Below are positions 1-8,666 of a stretch of 43,026 bases of DNA, piece after piece. The notes beneath the pieces were generated by a model. It was not told where the DNA came from. It made no database searches and was given only the letters and a program-made list of their open reading frames with translations. A program made the translations under genes and the position numbers. Source of the stretch: PGYR01 sp040264895 (GTDB taxonomy: Bacteria; Bacteroidota; Ignavibacteria; Kapaibacteriales; UBA2268); NCBI GenBank assembly GCA_040264895.1, contig JBDQHL010000010.1:1-43026 (forward strand), given 5' to 3'. Positions within the stretch are counted from its first letter, which is position 1; each line of letters opens with the position of its first letter.

Positions 1-39
1 ATTTTATAGTCTCATTTAAAAAAACAACTTTTCAAGATA

Positions 40-1125
40 ATGATAAAGCTTTACGGAAATGATAAAATTCTAACTTTGCTACAAAACGCATACAATACTA
101 ATTCTATTGCATCTACTTATCTGTTTTATGGACCAAGTGGAGTTGGCAAAGAAGCAGTGGCAATAAAGTTTGCTTCAATGGTAAATAGTTTGGACGAGAA
201 CAAGTGGCTAAATTCAGAAAATATTACCTATTTGCACAAATTACCCGCAAATAAATCAGTTAAGAAAAGTGAAAATATATATGATAACTACCCAAATGAT
301 GTAGTTGAGAATATAAAAAATGAATTGCAAAAAAAACAAGATAATCCATACCATGAAGTTGTGATTACTAATGCTAACCAGATTAGGGTAGATTCAATAA
401 GAATATTGAAGAGGAAATTATCTTCGTCCTCAAGCGGTGGCAGGAGATTTGTAATTGTTTCAGGTGCCGACACTATGAACAACGCAGCAGCCAATTCATT
501 TCTAAAAACATTGGAAGAGCCTAATCCGAATACTACTATTATACTAATAGCTGAAAATATTAATTCAATGCTGCAAACTATTTTATCTCGTTCTCAAAAG
601 ATAAAGTTCACTCCTTTGACTAATGAAGGGATAGTAGAATATTTGGATGATCATTATTCAGAAATCGATGATGAGAAAAAGACAATTATTACATCTTTTG
701 CTCAAGGCTCAATAAGTAACGCCATTAAATTTGTTGATGAAGATTTGAATGTTATTGTAAACAATTCAATTGACTTGCTTAGGGCATGTTTGCAAGGCAA
801 AGGTTATCGAACTTTACTAATGGATAGGGTAGAGCAGTTGACCAAACAAAGAGATAAGAATCTAATTATCAACACTCTGAAGTTATTACAAAAATGGCTA
901 CAAGATGCTATGCATTTGCACTATGGCGAAGAAAAGCTAATTGTAAATAGAAGTGAAGTGGAATCAATCAAGAAATTTGTGAATTACTATGACAACATAG
1001 ATTTTCCAAAAGTTTTTGATTTGATTGAAAAAGCAATTGTAAGGGTTAATAGGAATGTAACACTTGACTTACTTTTGGTAGACTTATTCCTTTCAATCAG
1101 AAATGAGTTGTTGACTAGAAGGTAG
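40..1125 (+). CDS. holB: DNA polymerase III delta-prime-like clamp-loader subunit
   Basis: A 361-residue AAA+ clamp-loader protein that would help load the sliding clamp at replication forks. The start of the protein shows a degenerate Walker A segment (GPSGVGK followed by E rather than T/S, about residues 31-38). A central segment, VSGADTMNNAAANSFLKTLE, about residues 145-165, matches the DnaX/HolB family 'ANALLKTLEEP' region. The usual SRC motif reads SRS, and I see no four-cysteine zinc module between Walker A and the second conserved block. Both changes fit a delta-prime subunit that does not hydrolyse ATP, rather than a DnaX tau/gamma subunit. The start ATG lies only 40 bases into the window, so upstream context is missing. 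The gene converges on the FmdB-family gene with a 6-base gap. The family call is firm; the exact subunit is inferred. Confidence 0.82.
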   Translation: MIKLYGNDKILTLLQNAYNTNSIASTYLFYGPSGVGKEAVAIKFASMVNSLDENKWLNSENITYLHKLPANKSVKKSENIYDNYPNDVVENIKNELQKKQDNPYHEVVITNANQIRVDSIRILKRKLSSSSSGGRRFVIVSGADTMNNAAANSFLKTLEEPNPNTTIILIAENINSMLQTILSRSQKIKFTPLTNEGIVEYLDDHYSEIDDEKKTIITSFAQGSISNAIKFVDEDLNVIVNNSIDLLRACLQGKGYRTLLMDRVEQLTKQRDKNLIINTLKLLQKWLQDAMHLHYGEEKLIVNRSEVESIKKFVNYYDNIDFPKVFDLIEKAIVRVNRNVTLDLLLVDLFLSIRNELLTRR

Positions 1126-1131
1126 CAACAA

Positions 1132-1359
1132 TTACTCGTCGCTACCACCAGATTTCTTGACATAGTCAGTTTCGTAAAAGCCAGTACCTTTTAGCATCAC
1201 ACCAATTCCAGTACCTATTTTCCTACGAACTTTTTTTGGCTTTTTAGGGTCAAAACCCTCTACATCTTTTGGCCAAAATTCTAACGGGTAAGAGTTGATA
1301 CCTTGTATGTACTCAAACTCTTCGCCAGTGTCATCACATATATAAACATAAGTAGGCAT
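1132..1359 (-). CDS. FmdB-family small protein lacking zinc-ribbon cysteines
   Basis: A 75-residue protein with the typical FmdB/CxxC_CxxC_SSSS family frame: MPTYVYIC at the start, then a 'FE' turn, and near the C-terminus a GTGIGVMLKGTGFYETDY block like the family's conserved 'KGSGFYxTDY' tail. Family members normally carry two CxxC knuckles that bind one zinc. Here the first knuckle reads CDDTG and the second position reads WPKDVEG, so only one cysteine (Cys8) remains. It is probably co-transcribed with trpS, which ends 30 bases upstream on the same strand. The function of the family is poorly defined; regulatory roles have been suggested from the original fmdB locus. The family call rests on the two termini. 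Confidence 0.75.
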   Translation of the reverse strand: MPTYVYICDDTGEEFEYIQGINSYPLEFWPKDVEGFDPKKPKKVRRKIGTGIGVMLKGTGFYETDYVKKSGGSDE

Positions 1360-1389
1360 ATCTAACCTATACGAATTGTTAATAATAAA

Positions 1390-2385
1390 TTAGTATTGAA
1401 GAAAACCAACTTTCTTATACACTTTAGATAACGTTTTAAAAGCAACTTTATTAGCTTTTTCATCTCCTTTCTTCAGTGTTTCTGTTAAGAAATTCTTGTC
1501 TTCTCTATATTTTTCAAATTCATTCCTTATTGGTACTAAGTATTCGGCAACGGCTTCTGCTACATCGCTTTTGAACTTACCATAACCCTCACCTTGATAC
1601 TCAGCGACAATGTCATCAGCAGGTTTACCAGTTGCAACTGTCATTAGTGTCATTAAGTTTTCAATACCCTCCTTACCTTCACCTGGCTGTACTTCTGAGC
1701 CAGAGTCAGTTACTGAACGCTTAATCTTTCTAACTACAGTGTCATTGTCATCTGTAATGAAGATAGTTGCATTCAGATTTGGGTCAGATTTTGACATTTT
1801 AGCAGTCGGTTCTTGTAAGCTCATTATCTTTGCACCCACTTCTGGGATATAAGGCTCAGGTATAGCAAATGTATCAGAATAATGATGGTTGAACCTCTGT
1901 GCTAAATTACGAGTAAGCTCTAAGTGCTGTTTTTGGTCTTGCCCTACAGGTACCGCATTCGCTTGGTAAAGCAATATATCGCAAGCCATAAGAATAGGGT
2001 AAGAGAGCAGCCCAACATTAACATTCTCAGTGTTTTTACTAGATTTATCCTTGAATTGTGTCATTCTCTCTGCTTCACCCATACCAGTGAAGGTACTCAT
2101 AACCCAAGCTAATTGGGAGTGGGCTGGCACGTGTGACTGAGTAAACATTACAGATTCTTCTGGGTCAATACCAGCAGCAAGAAACATAGCAGCTGTGTCT
2201 AATGTCCATGAGCGTAAGTCTTTTGGTGTTTGTCTTATTGTTATTGCGTGAAGATCAGCAATCATAAAAAATGATTCAAACTCACGTTGCATTTTGTTCC
2301 AATTGGTCAAAGCACCAGTTAGGTGACCAATGGTCAATATTCCCGATGGTTGTATTCCGCTAAGTATTCTCTTTCTTTCTGACAT
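1390..2385 (-). CDS. trpS: Tryptophanyl-tRNA synthetase
   Basis: A 331-residue class I aminoacyl-tRNA synthetase that charges tRNA-Trp in the cytoplasm. The HIGH-type signature is TIGH at residues 18-21 after SGIQPSGIL. The second signature is a perfect KMSKS at residues 195-199. The family's GQDQKQHLELTR segment lies around residues 147-158. Length matches bacterial TrpRS (about 330 residues). The ATG start at 2385 follows an A-rich leader. A TAAATTTG box, of the type used as the -7 element in Bacteroidota, lies on the minus strand at 2426-2419, but I see no TTG partner at the expected distance, so the promoter is only tentative. The FmdB-family gene follows 30 bases downstream. Confidence 0.97.
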   Translation of the reverse strand: MSERKRILSGIQPSGILTIGHLTGALTNWNKMQREFESFFMIADLHAITIRQTPKDLRSWTLDTAAMFLAAGIDPEESVMFTQSHVPAHSQLAWVMSTFTGMGEAERMTQFKDKSSKNTENVNVGLLSYPILMACDILLYQANAVPVGQDQKQHLELTRNLAQRFNHHYSDTFAIPEPYIPEVGAKIMSLQEPTAKMSKSDPNLNATIFITDDNDTVVRKIKRSVTDSGSEVQPGEGKEGIENLMTLMTVATGKPADDIVAEYQGEGYGKFKSDVAEAVAEYLVPIRNEFEKYREDKNFLTETLKKGDEKANKVAFKTLSKVYKKVGFLQY

Positions 2386-2529
2386 TGTATTTTTGTTATT
2401 TTTACTTTTTGGTAGTTACAAATTTAATAATTTTTTTTGGAGTGAAGTAAGGAAATTGTATATTAGATTAATCATATCAAAGTGTAAATTATTATGATAT
2501 TTAAATTCTAAAAAAATGAGAAAATTTAA

Positions 2530-3450
2530 TTGAGATATATTCTAATCTTTTTAACATTATTTACAGGCTGTCTTTTTTCAACTGAAAACACCTCTATCAT
2601 TGTCCTTGGAACTATACAAGATGCTGGTTCTCCCCACATAGCATGTAAGAAAGATTGCTGTGTTGGTCTGTTTGAAAATCCAGATAATAGTAGACAAGTC
2701 GTTTCTCTCGGATTGTATGATGCTAAGTCAGGAAAAAAGTACCTCTTTGAAGCCACACAAGACATAACAAGACAAATGAAATACTTATCTCAGTATGGTG
2801 AACAAACTAATAAAGAAGTACCTGATGGTATATTCTTAACTCATGCTCACATAGGTCACTATACTGGTCTTATGTATTTGGGAAAGGAGGCAATGAGTGC
2901 CAATAAAGTGCCAGTTTACGCAATGCCAAAGATGAAGGAGTATTTAGAAACTAATGGCCCCTGGGAGCAGTTAGTAAGTGAAGAAAATATCAAGATTAAT
3001 GAACTTAGTGATGGAGATGAAGTCAAACTATCAGATAATCTAAGCGTAACCCCATTGTTAGTACCACACCGAGACGAGTATTCAGAAACTGTAGGATATA
3101 AAATAGATGGAACAAACAAAAGTGCAATTTTTATTCCTGATATTGATAAGTGGGAGAAATGGGATATAGACATAATAAATGAAATGAAGAAAGTTGATTA
3201 TGCTTTTCTTGATGCTACTTTTTACGACGGGGCAGAGCTGAACAATAGAGATATGTCTGAAATTCCACATCCTTTTGTAGTTGAGAGTATGAATAAGTTT
3301 GAATCATTGAGTGAAAATGAGAAAAAGAAGATAATCTTTATTCATTTCAATCATACCAATCTAATAATAGATCCTAAAAGTGAGGAATCAAATAATGTAA
3401 TAGAAAATGGATTCAGAATTGCTAAGATTTATGATGTGTTTGAATTATAA
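2530..3450 (+). CDS. PqqB-like metallo-beta-lactamase-fold lipoprotein
   Basis: A 306-residue predicted exported hydrolase. The N-terminus is a short hydrophobic signal ending in a lipobox-like LFTGC (Cys14), so it is probably a lipoprotein. It then shows the PqqB-like opening GTIQDAGSPHIAC with cysteines at 38, 42 and 43. The metal motif reads THAHIGH (His105, His107, His110), with Gly109 where most MBL proteins have Asp. Later candidate ligands are PHRDE, the DIDKW segment and HFNH near the C-terminus. The open frame begins at TTG 2530; an ATG at 2516 opens a five-codon frame (Met-Arg-Lys-Phe-Asn) whose TGA overlaps this TTG. No other PQQ-biosynthesis gene is nearby, so a role in PQQ synthesis is not supported. 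Substrate unknown. Confidence 0.78.
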   Translation: MRYILIFLTLFTGCLFSTENTSIIVLGTIQDAGSPHIACKKDCCVGLFENPDNSRQVVSLGLYDAKSGKKYLFEATQDITRQMKYLSQYGEQTNKEVPDGIFLTHAHIGHYTGLMYLGKEAMSANKVPVYAMPKMKEYLETNGPWEQLVSEENIKINELSDGDEVKLSDNLSVTPLLVPHRDEYSETVGYKIDGTNKSAIFIPDIDKWEKWDIDIINEMKKVDYAFLDATFYDGAELNNRDMSEIPHPFVVESMNKFESLSENEKKKIIFIHFNHTNLIIDPKSEESNNVIENGFRIAKIYDVFEL

Positions 3451-3457
3451 CATAATA

Positions 3458-3482
3458 AAAGGAGCCAAAAACTGACTCCTTT
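3458..3482. terminator. Bidirectional terminator between convergent genes
   Basis: An inverted repeat AAAGGAG (3458-3464) / CTCCTTT (3476-3482) lies in the 58-base gap between the PqqB-like gene and the convergent flavoprotein gene. Read on the minus strand it is followed by TATTATG, so it serves that strand a little better. On the plus strand no T-run follows. Confidence 0.55.
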
Positions 3483-3508
3483 AATAAATCTTCTATTTTA
3501 ACTCACCC

Positions 3509-4228
3509 TTAGTCGTACTTCTCGAAAAGTATATCACGACGGCTGTAGCCAATTTCCATCAAACTCGTACGAGCTTCTTTTATCATTACATCCCAACCAC
3601 ATAGATAGAACAACGCGTCTGGTTTTTCAGCATATATCTCTTTGTATATTGGGTGTAAGTAACCTTTTCTGCCTTCCCATTCGGGGCTTTCTTCCCTGGA
3701 TAGAACTGGGTGATAGTTGAAGTTATTATCTTCTGAATTCAAACCAAACAGCTCGTCTTTGTAACAAATATCTTCTATTTTTCTTGAGCCAAATATTAGA
3801 TTCATACCTTTATGAGGTTTGTTTTTATTTAGAACATCTAAATACATAGATCTAAACGGTGCTAAACCAACACCAGTACAGATAAAGCAGATTTCTCTGT
3901 CAATGTTTTCAGGTAGTACAAAACGACCCAATGCACGAGATACAGTTAGGAATGATCCAACTTTCACTTCATTGAAAAGATAGTTAGTTCCGTCTCCACC
4001 CTCTTTAAATACAATCAATAACTCTATTTCATTATTACCAACTGGCTCTGATGAGATGGAGTATTGTCTGTAGTTTTTCGTGCTGTTTAGCGGCATATCT
4101 ACTTTTACGTATTGGCCAGCTTTGAAATCGAAGACATCTAAATCATTGAATCTGAGTTGAAATCTTCTTACTGTAGGTGTTTCTTGTATTATATTATATA
4201 CTTCGGCTTGGTAATATTCTAATGCCAT
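3509..4228 (-). CDS. Ferredoxin-NADP(+) reductase-like flavoprotein
   Basis: A 239-residue FNR-superfamily protein. An FAD-binding beta-barrel comes first, with the signature RQYSISSEP at about residues 63-71 (family RxYS). The NAD(P)-binding lobe follows, with FICTGVGLAPFRSMY at about residues 113-127 and a LCGWDVMIKEA segment near the C-terminus. The protein ends in an acidic/aromatic tail, LFEKYD. There is no fused iron-sulfur domain, so it must exchange electrons with a separate ferredoxin, flavodoxin or oxygenase component. Its partner is not visible here. It is transcribed alone, with 131 AT-rich bases upstream shared with the divergent VWA gene. Confidence 0.85.
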   Translation of the reverse strand: MALEYYQAEVYNIIQETPTVRRFQLRFNDLDVFDFKAGQYVKVDMPLNSTKNYRQYSISSEPVGNNEIELLIVFKEGGDGTNYLFNEVKVGSFLTVSRALGRFVLPENIDREICFICTGVGLAPFRSMYLDVLNKNKPHKGMNLIFGSRKIEDICYKDELFGLNSEDNNFNYHPVLSREESPEWEGRKGYLHPIYKEIYAEKPDALFYLCGWDVMIKEARTSLMEIGYSRRDILFEKYD

Positions 4229-4359
4229 ATTCTTTTTTGAAATTTGTATAAATGTAAAAAACTAAAATAATAAAGTTCAGGGAAATATTAATTTTTTGCT
4301 GATTATAAACTTTATAATTTGCTAAATCGTATTAAACATTTTTAGTAACGATTTATAAT

Positions 4360-6522
4360 ATGAATTCTTATAATTTAGCAATAAACGGATCTTGGATATT
4401 ATTCATTGCATTAGCACTGGTTATTATCGGGTTTAGTTATTACTCTTATAAGAATACAAATCCACCCATATCTGGTATTAAGCGATATACTATGTTGACA
4501 TTGAGAATAGTGGGTATGTTGTTACTACTATTTGCAATCTTCCAGCCAATAGTTACAAATAGATTTGATGAAATTATAAAACCACGCATTGCCTTGCTGA
4601 TAGATGGTAGTGAGTCAATGACTATAACTGATGCAAAGTTAGATCGGTCTGAAATAACTAAAAAGCTTGTAGAGGAATTACAGTCAGAACTTGAAGAAGA
4701 TGATTACTATTTTGTATTGAAAGACCAGTTAGAAACAAATAAGCAAGACAGTATTACTGAGCTGGAATATGATTCGAAAAGGACTAATCTGGCAAAACCA
4801 CTAAGAGAATTGAGCTATAGACAAGACACAACAAATACGCAAGCTGTAATATTGCTAACTGATGGCTCTTACAACTCAGGTGAAAACCCTTTCTATGCAG
4901 CTGCCGAGCTTGGTAGACCTATTTTTACAGTTGGGGTTGGTGATACCACTGAACCGAGGGATGTAAAGTTAGCTGACTTAATTGCTAATGAAGTTTCTTA
5001 TGTAAATACTCCAACGCCAGTATTTATTAATGTTGATCAGTTTGGGTTCAAAGATGAAGAAGTAAGTGTTAAGGTTACCGCAAATGGCGATTCAGTTGGT
5101 ACAGAGACAATTAAATTATTCGAGAACCAGAAGAGATATAAATTAAAGTATTCGTTTACACCCGATGAGCCAGGTAACTATAAGATAGTGGCAAGTGTTT
5201 CTACACTTGAAGGTGAAGTTACAACAAAAAACAACTCAAAAACTAATATTATTAAAGTACTAGAGAATAAAAAGAGTATTGCAATCTTTGGTGGGCGACC
5301 GAGTTATGATGTGTCATTTTTTGTCAAAGAGTTGAATAAAAATAGTGATCAAGAAATACATAAATTTGTTCAGAAATCTAGTACTGAATTCTATGAGACA
5401 TTTAGTCAGAAAGAACTGAGAGATGCACAAATAATTGCAATGATTGGTTTCCCAAACAAATCAACTGACTCCAAATATATGGAGCTGATAAAGAAAGAAT
5501 TAAAGCGTGGAAAACCATTAATATTTATTACTTCTAGTGATATTGATTACAGAAAACTCAAAATAATTGAAGATTATCTTCCATTTAAAATTCTATCAGA
5601 AAGTAGTAATGAGCTACAAGTGTTAGCTAAGGTAGATGTAAATTCGGCTAACAATTCAATACTTAGAGTTGAGGGAGAATCAAATGCTTCTAATTGGAAT
5701 GAATTACCCCCTATTTTTACCACCGAGACTTTTATAAAACCTAACCCAGAATCGACGGTTATTATGAGATTTGGGCTAGATGGAACTAACATGAATGAGC
5801 CGCTGATTGTTAGTCGCTCACTTTCTGGTAAAAAATCACTATTCTTCATGGGTTATGGGCTACAAAGCTGGAAATTAAAGGGCTATGCTAGAGAATTGGC
5901 TAAAGGAAATGAAGCAGTAGATTTGTATGCTCAATTAATAGAAAACTCACTCCGATGGTTAAGTATTGATAGTAAGTTCGAATCATTTTTAGTCCGAACT
6001 AATAAGAAACAATATACTGAAGGGGAAGAAGTTGAGTTTTTTGCTCAGCTCTACGATGATAGTTACTTAGCTCTTGAAGAGGCTGTGATAAAAGTTAAAA
6101 TAGAAGCTGAAGAATATAAAACAGAGATAGTATTAAGTGAAATTGGAAATGGTCAATACAATTATAAATTAGAAAATCTTTCTAAAGGTGATTATAATTA
6201 TAGTGCTATAGCTAAAGTGGATGGTAAGATAGTAGGCACAAGTGGAGGTAGATTCATAATTGGTGAACTAAACTCCGAATATGATGATCTGACAATGAAC
6301 AAGAGTTTACTTCACAGTATAGCTGACGAGACAGGCGGTAATTTTTATCACAATTCTGTTGATAATCTAATTGATGACATAAAAGCAAAAGAAAACTACA
6401 GAGAAAAATACATATCTCAAACAAAAGACTATCCACTTTGGGACCTTCCACTTTTTCTTATACTATCACTTCTTTGCTTTGCCACAGAGTGGCTAATGAG
6501 AAAGCTAAGCGGACTTATTTAA
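4360..6522 (+). CDS. Membrane-anchored VWA-domain protein
   Basis: A 720-residue protein with two N-terminal transmembrane helices (about residues 10-30 and 43-62) and one at the C-terminus (about 691-710). A von Willebrand A domain begins just after the second helix; its MIDAS motif is DGSES (Asp82, Ser84, Ser86). A second conserved part is VILLTDGS at about residues 163-170. The long middle region contains beta-rich Ig-like stretches and a segment at about residues 305-400 that resembles the glutamine-amidotransferase-like fold often found in such proteins. Related FCB proteins sit in the membrane with the VWA domain exposed. No MoxR ATPase or second VWA gene is adjacent, which is unlike the common MoxR-VWA clusters. 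Precise role unknown. Confidence 0.8.
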   Translation: MNSYNLAINGSWILFIALALVIIGFSYYSYKNTNPPISGIKRYTMLTLRIVGMLLLLFAIFQPIVTNRFDEIIKPRIALLIDGSESMTITDAKLDRSEITKKLVEELQSELEEDDYYFVLKDQLETNKQDSITELEYDSKRTNLAKPLRELSYRQDTTNTQAVILLTDGSYNSGENPFYAAAELGRPIFTVGVGDTTEPRDVKLADLIANEVSYVNTPTPVFINVDQFGFKDEEVSVKVTANGDSVGTETIKLFENQKRYKLKYSFTPDEPGNYKIVASVSTLEGEVTTKNNSKTNIIKVLENKKSIAIFGGRPSYDVSFFVKELNKNSDQEIHKFVQKSSTEFYETFSQKELRDAQIIAMIGFPNKSTDSKYMELIKKELKRGKPLIFITSSDIDYRKLKIIEDYLPFKILSESSNELQVLAKVDVNSANNSILRVEGESNASNWNELPPIFTTETFIKPNPESTVIMRFGLDGTNMNEPLIVSRSLSGKKSLFFMGYGLQSWKLKGYARELAKGNEAVDLYAQLIENSLRWLSIDSKFESFLVRTNKKQYTEGEEVEFFAQLYDDSYLALEEAVIKVKIEAEEYKTEIVLSEIGNGQYNYKLENLSKGDYNYSAIAKVDGKIVGTSGGRFIIGELNSEYDDLTMNKSLLHSIADETGGNFYHNSVDNLIDDIKAKENYREKYISQTKDYPLWDLPLFLILSLLCFATEWLMRKLSGLI

Positions 6523-6596
6523 CTTACCTGATTAATTCTGAAATTTACAACAGGAAACTAATTACACAAAAAAAGTTTACTTTGTGCGACATAATG

Positions 6597-6627
6597 TTGG
6601 CAAAGTCGTTTTTGGTGTATAATTTTG
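6597..6627 (+). promoter_or_regulatory. FCB-type promoter of the tetR-efflux operon
   Basis: The sequence TTG (6597-6599), 20 bases, then TAATTTTG (6620-6627) matches the Bacteroidota consensus TTG-N(17-23)-TAnnTTTG. It lies about 42 bases upstream of the tetR start codon. The core is flanked by an inverted repeat, ATAATG (6591-6596) and CATTAT (6628-6633). Downstream are two direct copies of AAATATGG (6643-6650 and 6665-6672), the second covering the start codon. Either could be a repressor site; this is inference. Confidence 0.6.
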
Positions 6628-6668
6628 CATTATAAATAAACTAAATATGGTTAAATAGTTTCCCAAAT

Positions 6669-7289
6669 ATGGAAAGTGACATAAAAATAACAACTCAACA
6701 AAAAATTGTAAATGCTGCTCAGCAAGAGTTTATGCAGTTTGGTTATACCAATGTTACGGTTGACGAAATTGCTCAAGCTGCTGGTGTTAGCAAAAAGACT
6801 ATTTATAAATACTTCAGAAGTAAAGAGAACATCTTTTGGGAAGTAATGAAATGCAAAAAATCTGATAAAGAAAATATGTTTCAAGATATACTTGAAATGG
6901 ATGTTGATTTTTTAGAAAAGATGCGTTTAATTGGTTACCGAACTGCTCAAGACATAAAGGATGCACCTATCGTCTTTTTGAAAGACCTAAAACGAAATGC
7001 ACCTGAACTATTTCAGGAAGTGGAGCAACTTAGGAAAAAGGCAATTCTCAATACTTTTCGCAGTTTTTATGAAAAAGGAGTGGAGGAAAACTACTTCCGA
7101 AAAGACATACCGATAGAATTAGTAACACAAATGTATTATAGTATGATGAACAATATGTTCTCTCTAGTTTTAGATGAGAGCAAATACAACATAGAGCAAT
7201 TATATGATTTTGTAGGTATGATTTTTTTCGAAGGAGTTTTCTCTCGTGAAGGATTTAAAAAATATAACAGAACAATAGAGGACAGTTGA
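6669..7289 (+). CDS. TetR/AcrR-family transcriptional regulator
   Basis: A 206-residue regulator with an N-terminal TetR helix-turn-helix at about residues 10-56. The diagnostic stretch is VTVDEIAQAAGVSKKTIYKYF followed by RSKENIF. The C-terminal ligand-binding half is less conserved. It is the first gene of a four-gene unit with TolC, adaptor and RND pump genes; the gap to tolC is 6 bases. Family members in this position usually repress the efflux operon and are released by an effector. Here the regulator would be autoregulated, because the only promoter I recognise lies in front of it. The effector is unknown. Confidence 0.9.
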   Translation: MESDIKITTQQKIVNAAQQEFMQFGYTNVTVDEIAQAAGVSKKTIYKYFRSKENIFWEVMKCKKSDKENMFQDILEMDVDFLEKMRLIGYRTAQDIKDAPIVFLKDLKRNAPELFQEVEQLRKKAILNTFRSFYEKGVEENYFRKDIPIELVTQMYYSMMNNMFSLVLDESKYNIEQLYDFVGMIFFEGVFSREGFKKYNRTIEDS

Positions 7290-7295
7290 TAAGAT

Positions 7296-8651
7296 ATGCT
7301 ATTAAACAAGAAAATAATTATTGCTATAATCGCGATAGCTACAATGTTCACTTCAAATTATGCTAAATCGCAAGAAGCTTTATCACTCGATGGTGCTATA
7401 AAAATTGCTTTGGAACAAAGCAAACAATTGCAATCAGCAAAATATGACGTGATGAAAGCAGAGGCAGATTTGGACGAGGTCTTTGGTAATGCTTTACCGA
7501 AAGTTGACGTAAGTGCTAACTATACTCGATATCTAATCCCAATGCAGTTTTTCATTGCTGGTGGACTTTTCCCTGGCACAGATGGAGGTGGACAATTTAT
7601 TGAAGCGTCTTCTGATAATGCTGTAGATGCAAGAGTTGACGTTTCCCAAACTATATTTAACTCTGCAGTATTTAGGTCAATCAGTGCTTCCGATAACTAT
7701 TTGGATGCTGCAAAAGCAAATATGAATGTTCAGGTAGACGAAGTTGTACTTTCTGTTAAGAATACTTATTACCAAGCTTTGGTGCAAAAAGAGTCATATG
7801 AATTAGTAAAAGCAAGTCAAGAAAATGCAACTAAGAATTACAAGGATATTGAAGCGCTTTTCGAAGAAGGGTTAATTGCAGAGTATGATAAAATTAGAGC
7901 AGAGGTTCAAGTAGAAAATTTTAAGCCTCAGCTCATTTCTGCTGAGAATGCTTTTATGAATGCTAAAAATAACTTGAAAGTATTGATTGGATTAGATCCG
8001 GATAATTTGATTGAGTTAACAGATAAACTAGATAAATTTGAATCTGAATATAATTCATTTGACTTGACTGATATACAAAATAAAATTTTGATAGAGAATC
8101 CTCAACTAAACACACTTACAATACAACAAGAAGTAAATAAAGATTTTATTTCTGTATACGAATCTGAGTACTTACCTACTGTTTCAGCTTTTGGGAATTA
8201 CTCAATTCAAGGTCAATCGAATACTTTCGATTTCCCAACTGCTAGTACTTCTACAGTGGGACTTAGATTCAAGATGAATCTATTCTCAGGATTACAAACT
8301 AACGCTAAAGTAGAAAAAGCAGAATTAGATTTATTAAAAACGAAAACTCAATCAGAATTGCTTGAGATAAATTTGAAATCACAAGTCAAAAATCTTGTGA
8401 ATAAAATAGAGTCAGCACAAAAGCAAGTAGATGCTAACGAAAAGAATATTGCACAAGCTGAACGTGGGTATGAGATAGCAAAAATTAGATATGAAGAGGG
8501 CATTGGTTCTCTTCTTGAAATAAATGACTCTGATTTGGCTTTGCGTACTGCTAAAACAAATAATTTAAGAATAGTTTATGAACTATTATTTTCATATGCA
8601 CAGCTAGATCAATTGCTCGGTAATTACTCAAACATTTATAAAGTAAAATAA
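7296..8651 (+). CDS. TolC-family outer-membrane efflux protein
   Basis: A 451-residue outer-membrane factor that would form the exit channel of the tripartite pump encoded by this operon. It has a signal peptide (about residues 1-25, cut near SQEALSLDGA). Two long alpha-helical/coiled-coil repeats follow, rich in Ala, Gln, Lys and Glu (about residues 120-230 and 325-430), which is the internal duplication typical of TolC. The second repeat contains the EIAKIRYEEGIGSLLEIND-like segment common in the family. Short beta stretches such as KVDVSANYTRY and STVGLRFKMNLFSG are consistent with barrel strands. It lies 6 bases after tetR and 15 bases before the adaptor. Confidence 0.92.
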   Translation: MLLNKKIIIAIIAIATMFTSNYAKSQEALSLDGAIKIALEQSKQLQSAKYDVMKAEADLDEVFGNALPKVDVSANYTRYLIPMQFFIAGGLFPGTDGGGQFIEASSDNAVDARVDVSQTIFNSAVFRSISASDNYLDAAKANMNVQVDEVVLSVKNTYYQALVQKESYELVKASQENATKNYKDIEALFEEGLIAEYDKIRAEVQVENFKPQLISAENAFMNAKNNLKVLIGLDPDNLIELTDKLDKFESEYNSFDLTDIQNKILIENPQLNTLTIQQEVNKDFISVYESEYLPTVSAFGNYSIQGQSNTFDFPTASTSTVGLRFKMNLFSGLQTNAKVEKAELDLLKTKTQSELLEINLKSQVKNLVNKIESAQKQVDANEKNIAQAERGYEIAKIRYEEGIGSLLEINDSDLALRTAKTNNLRIVYELLFSYAQLDQLLGNYSNIYKVK

Positions 8652-8666
8652 ACAGGAAATAATACA

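Noticed and set aside
2530..3450. PQQ-biosynthesis locus
   Set aside because: Only one PqqB-like gene is present, it appears to be an exported lipoprotein, and no pqqA, C, D or E is visible.
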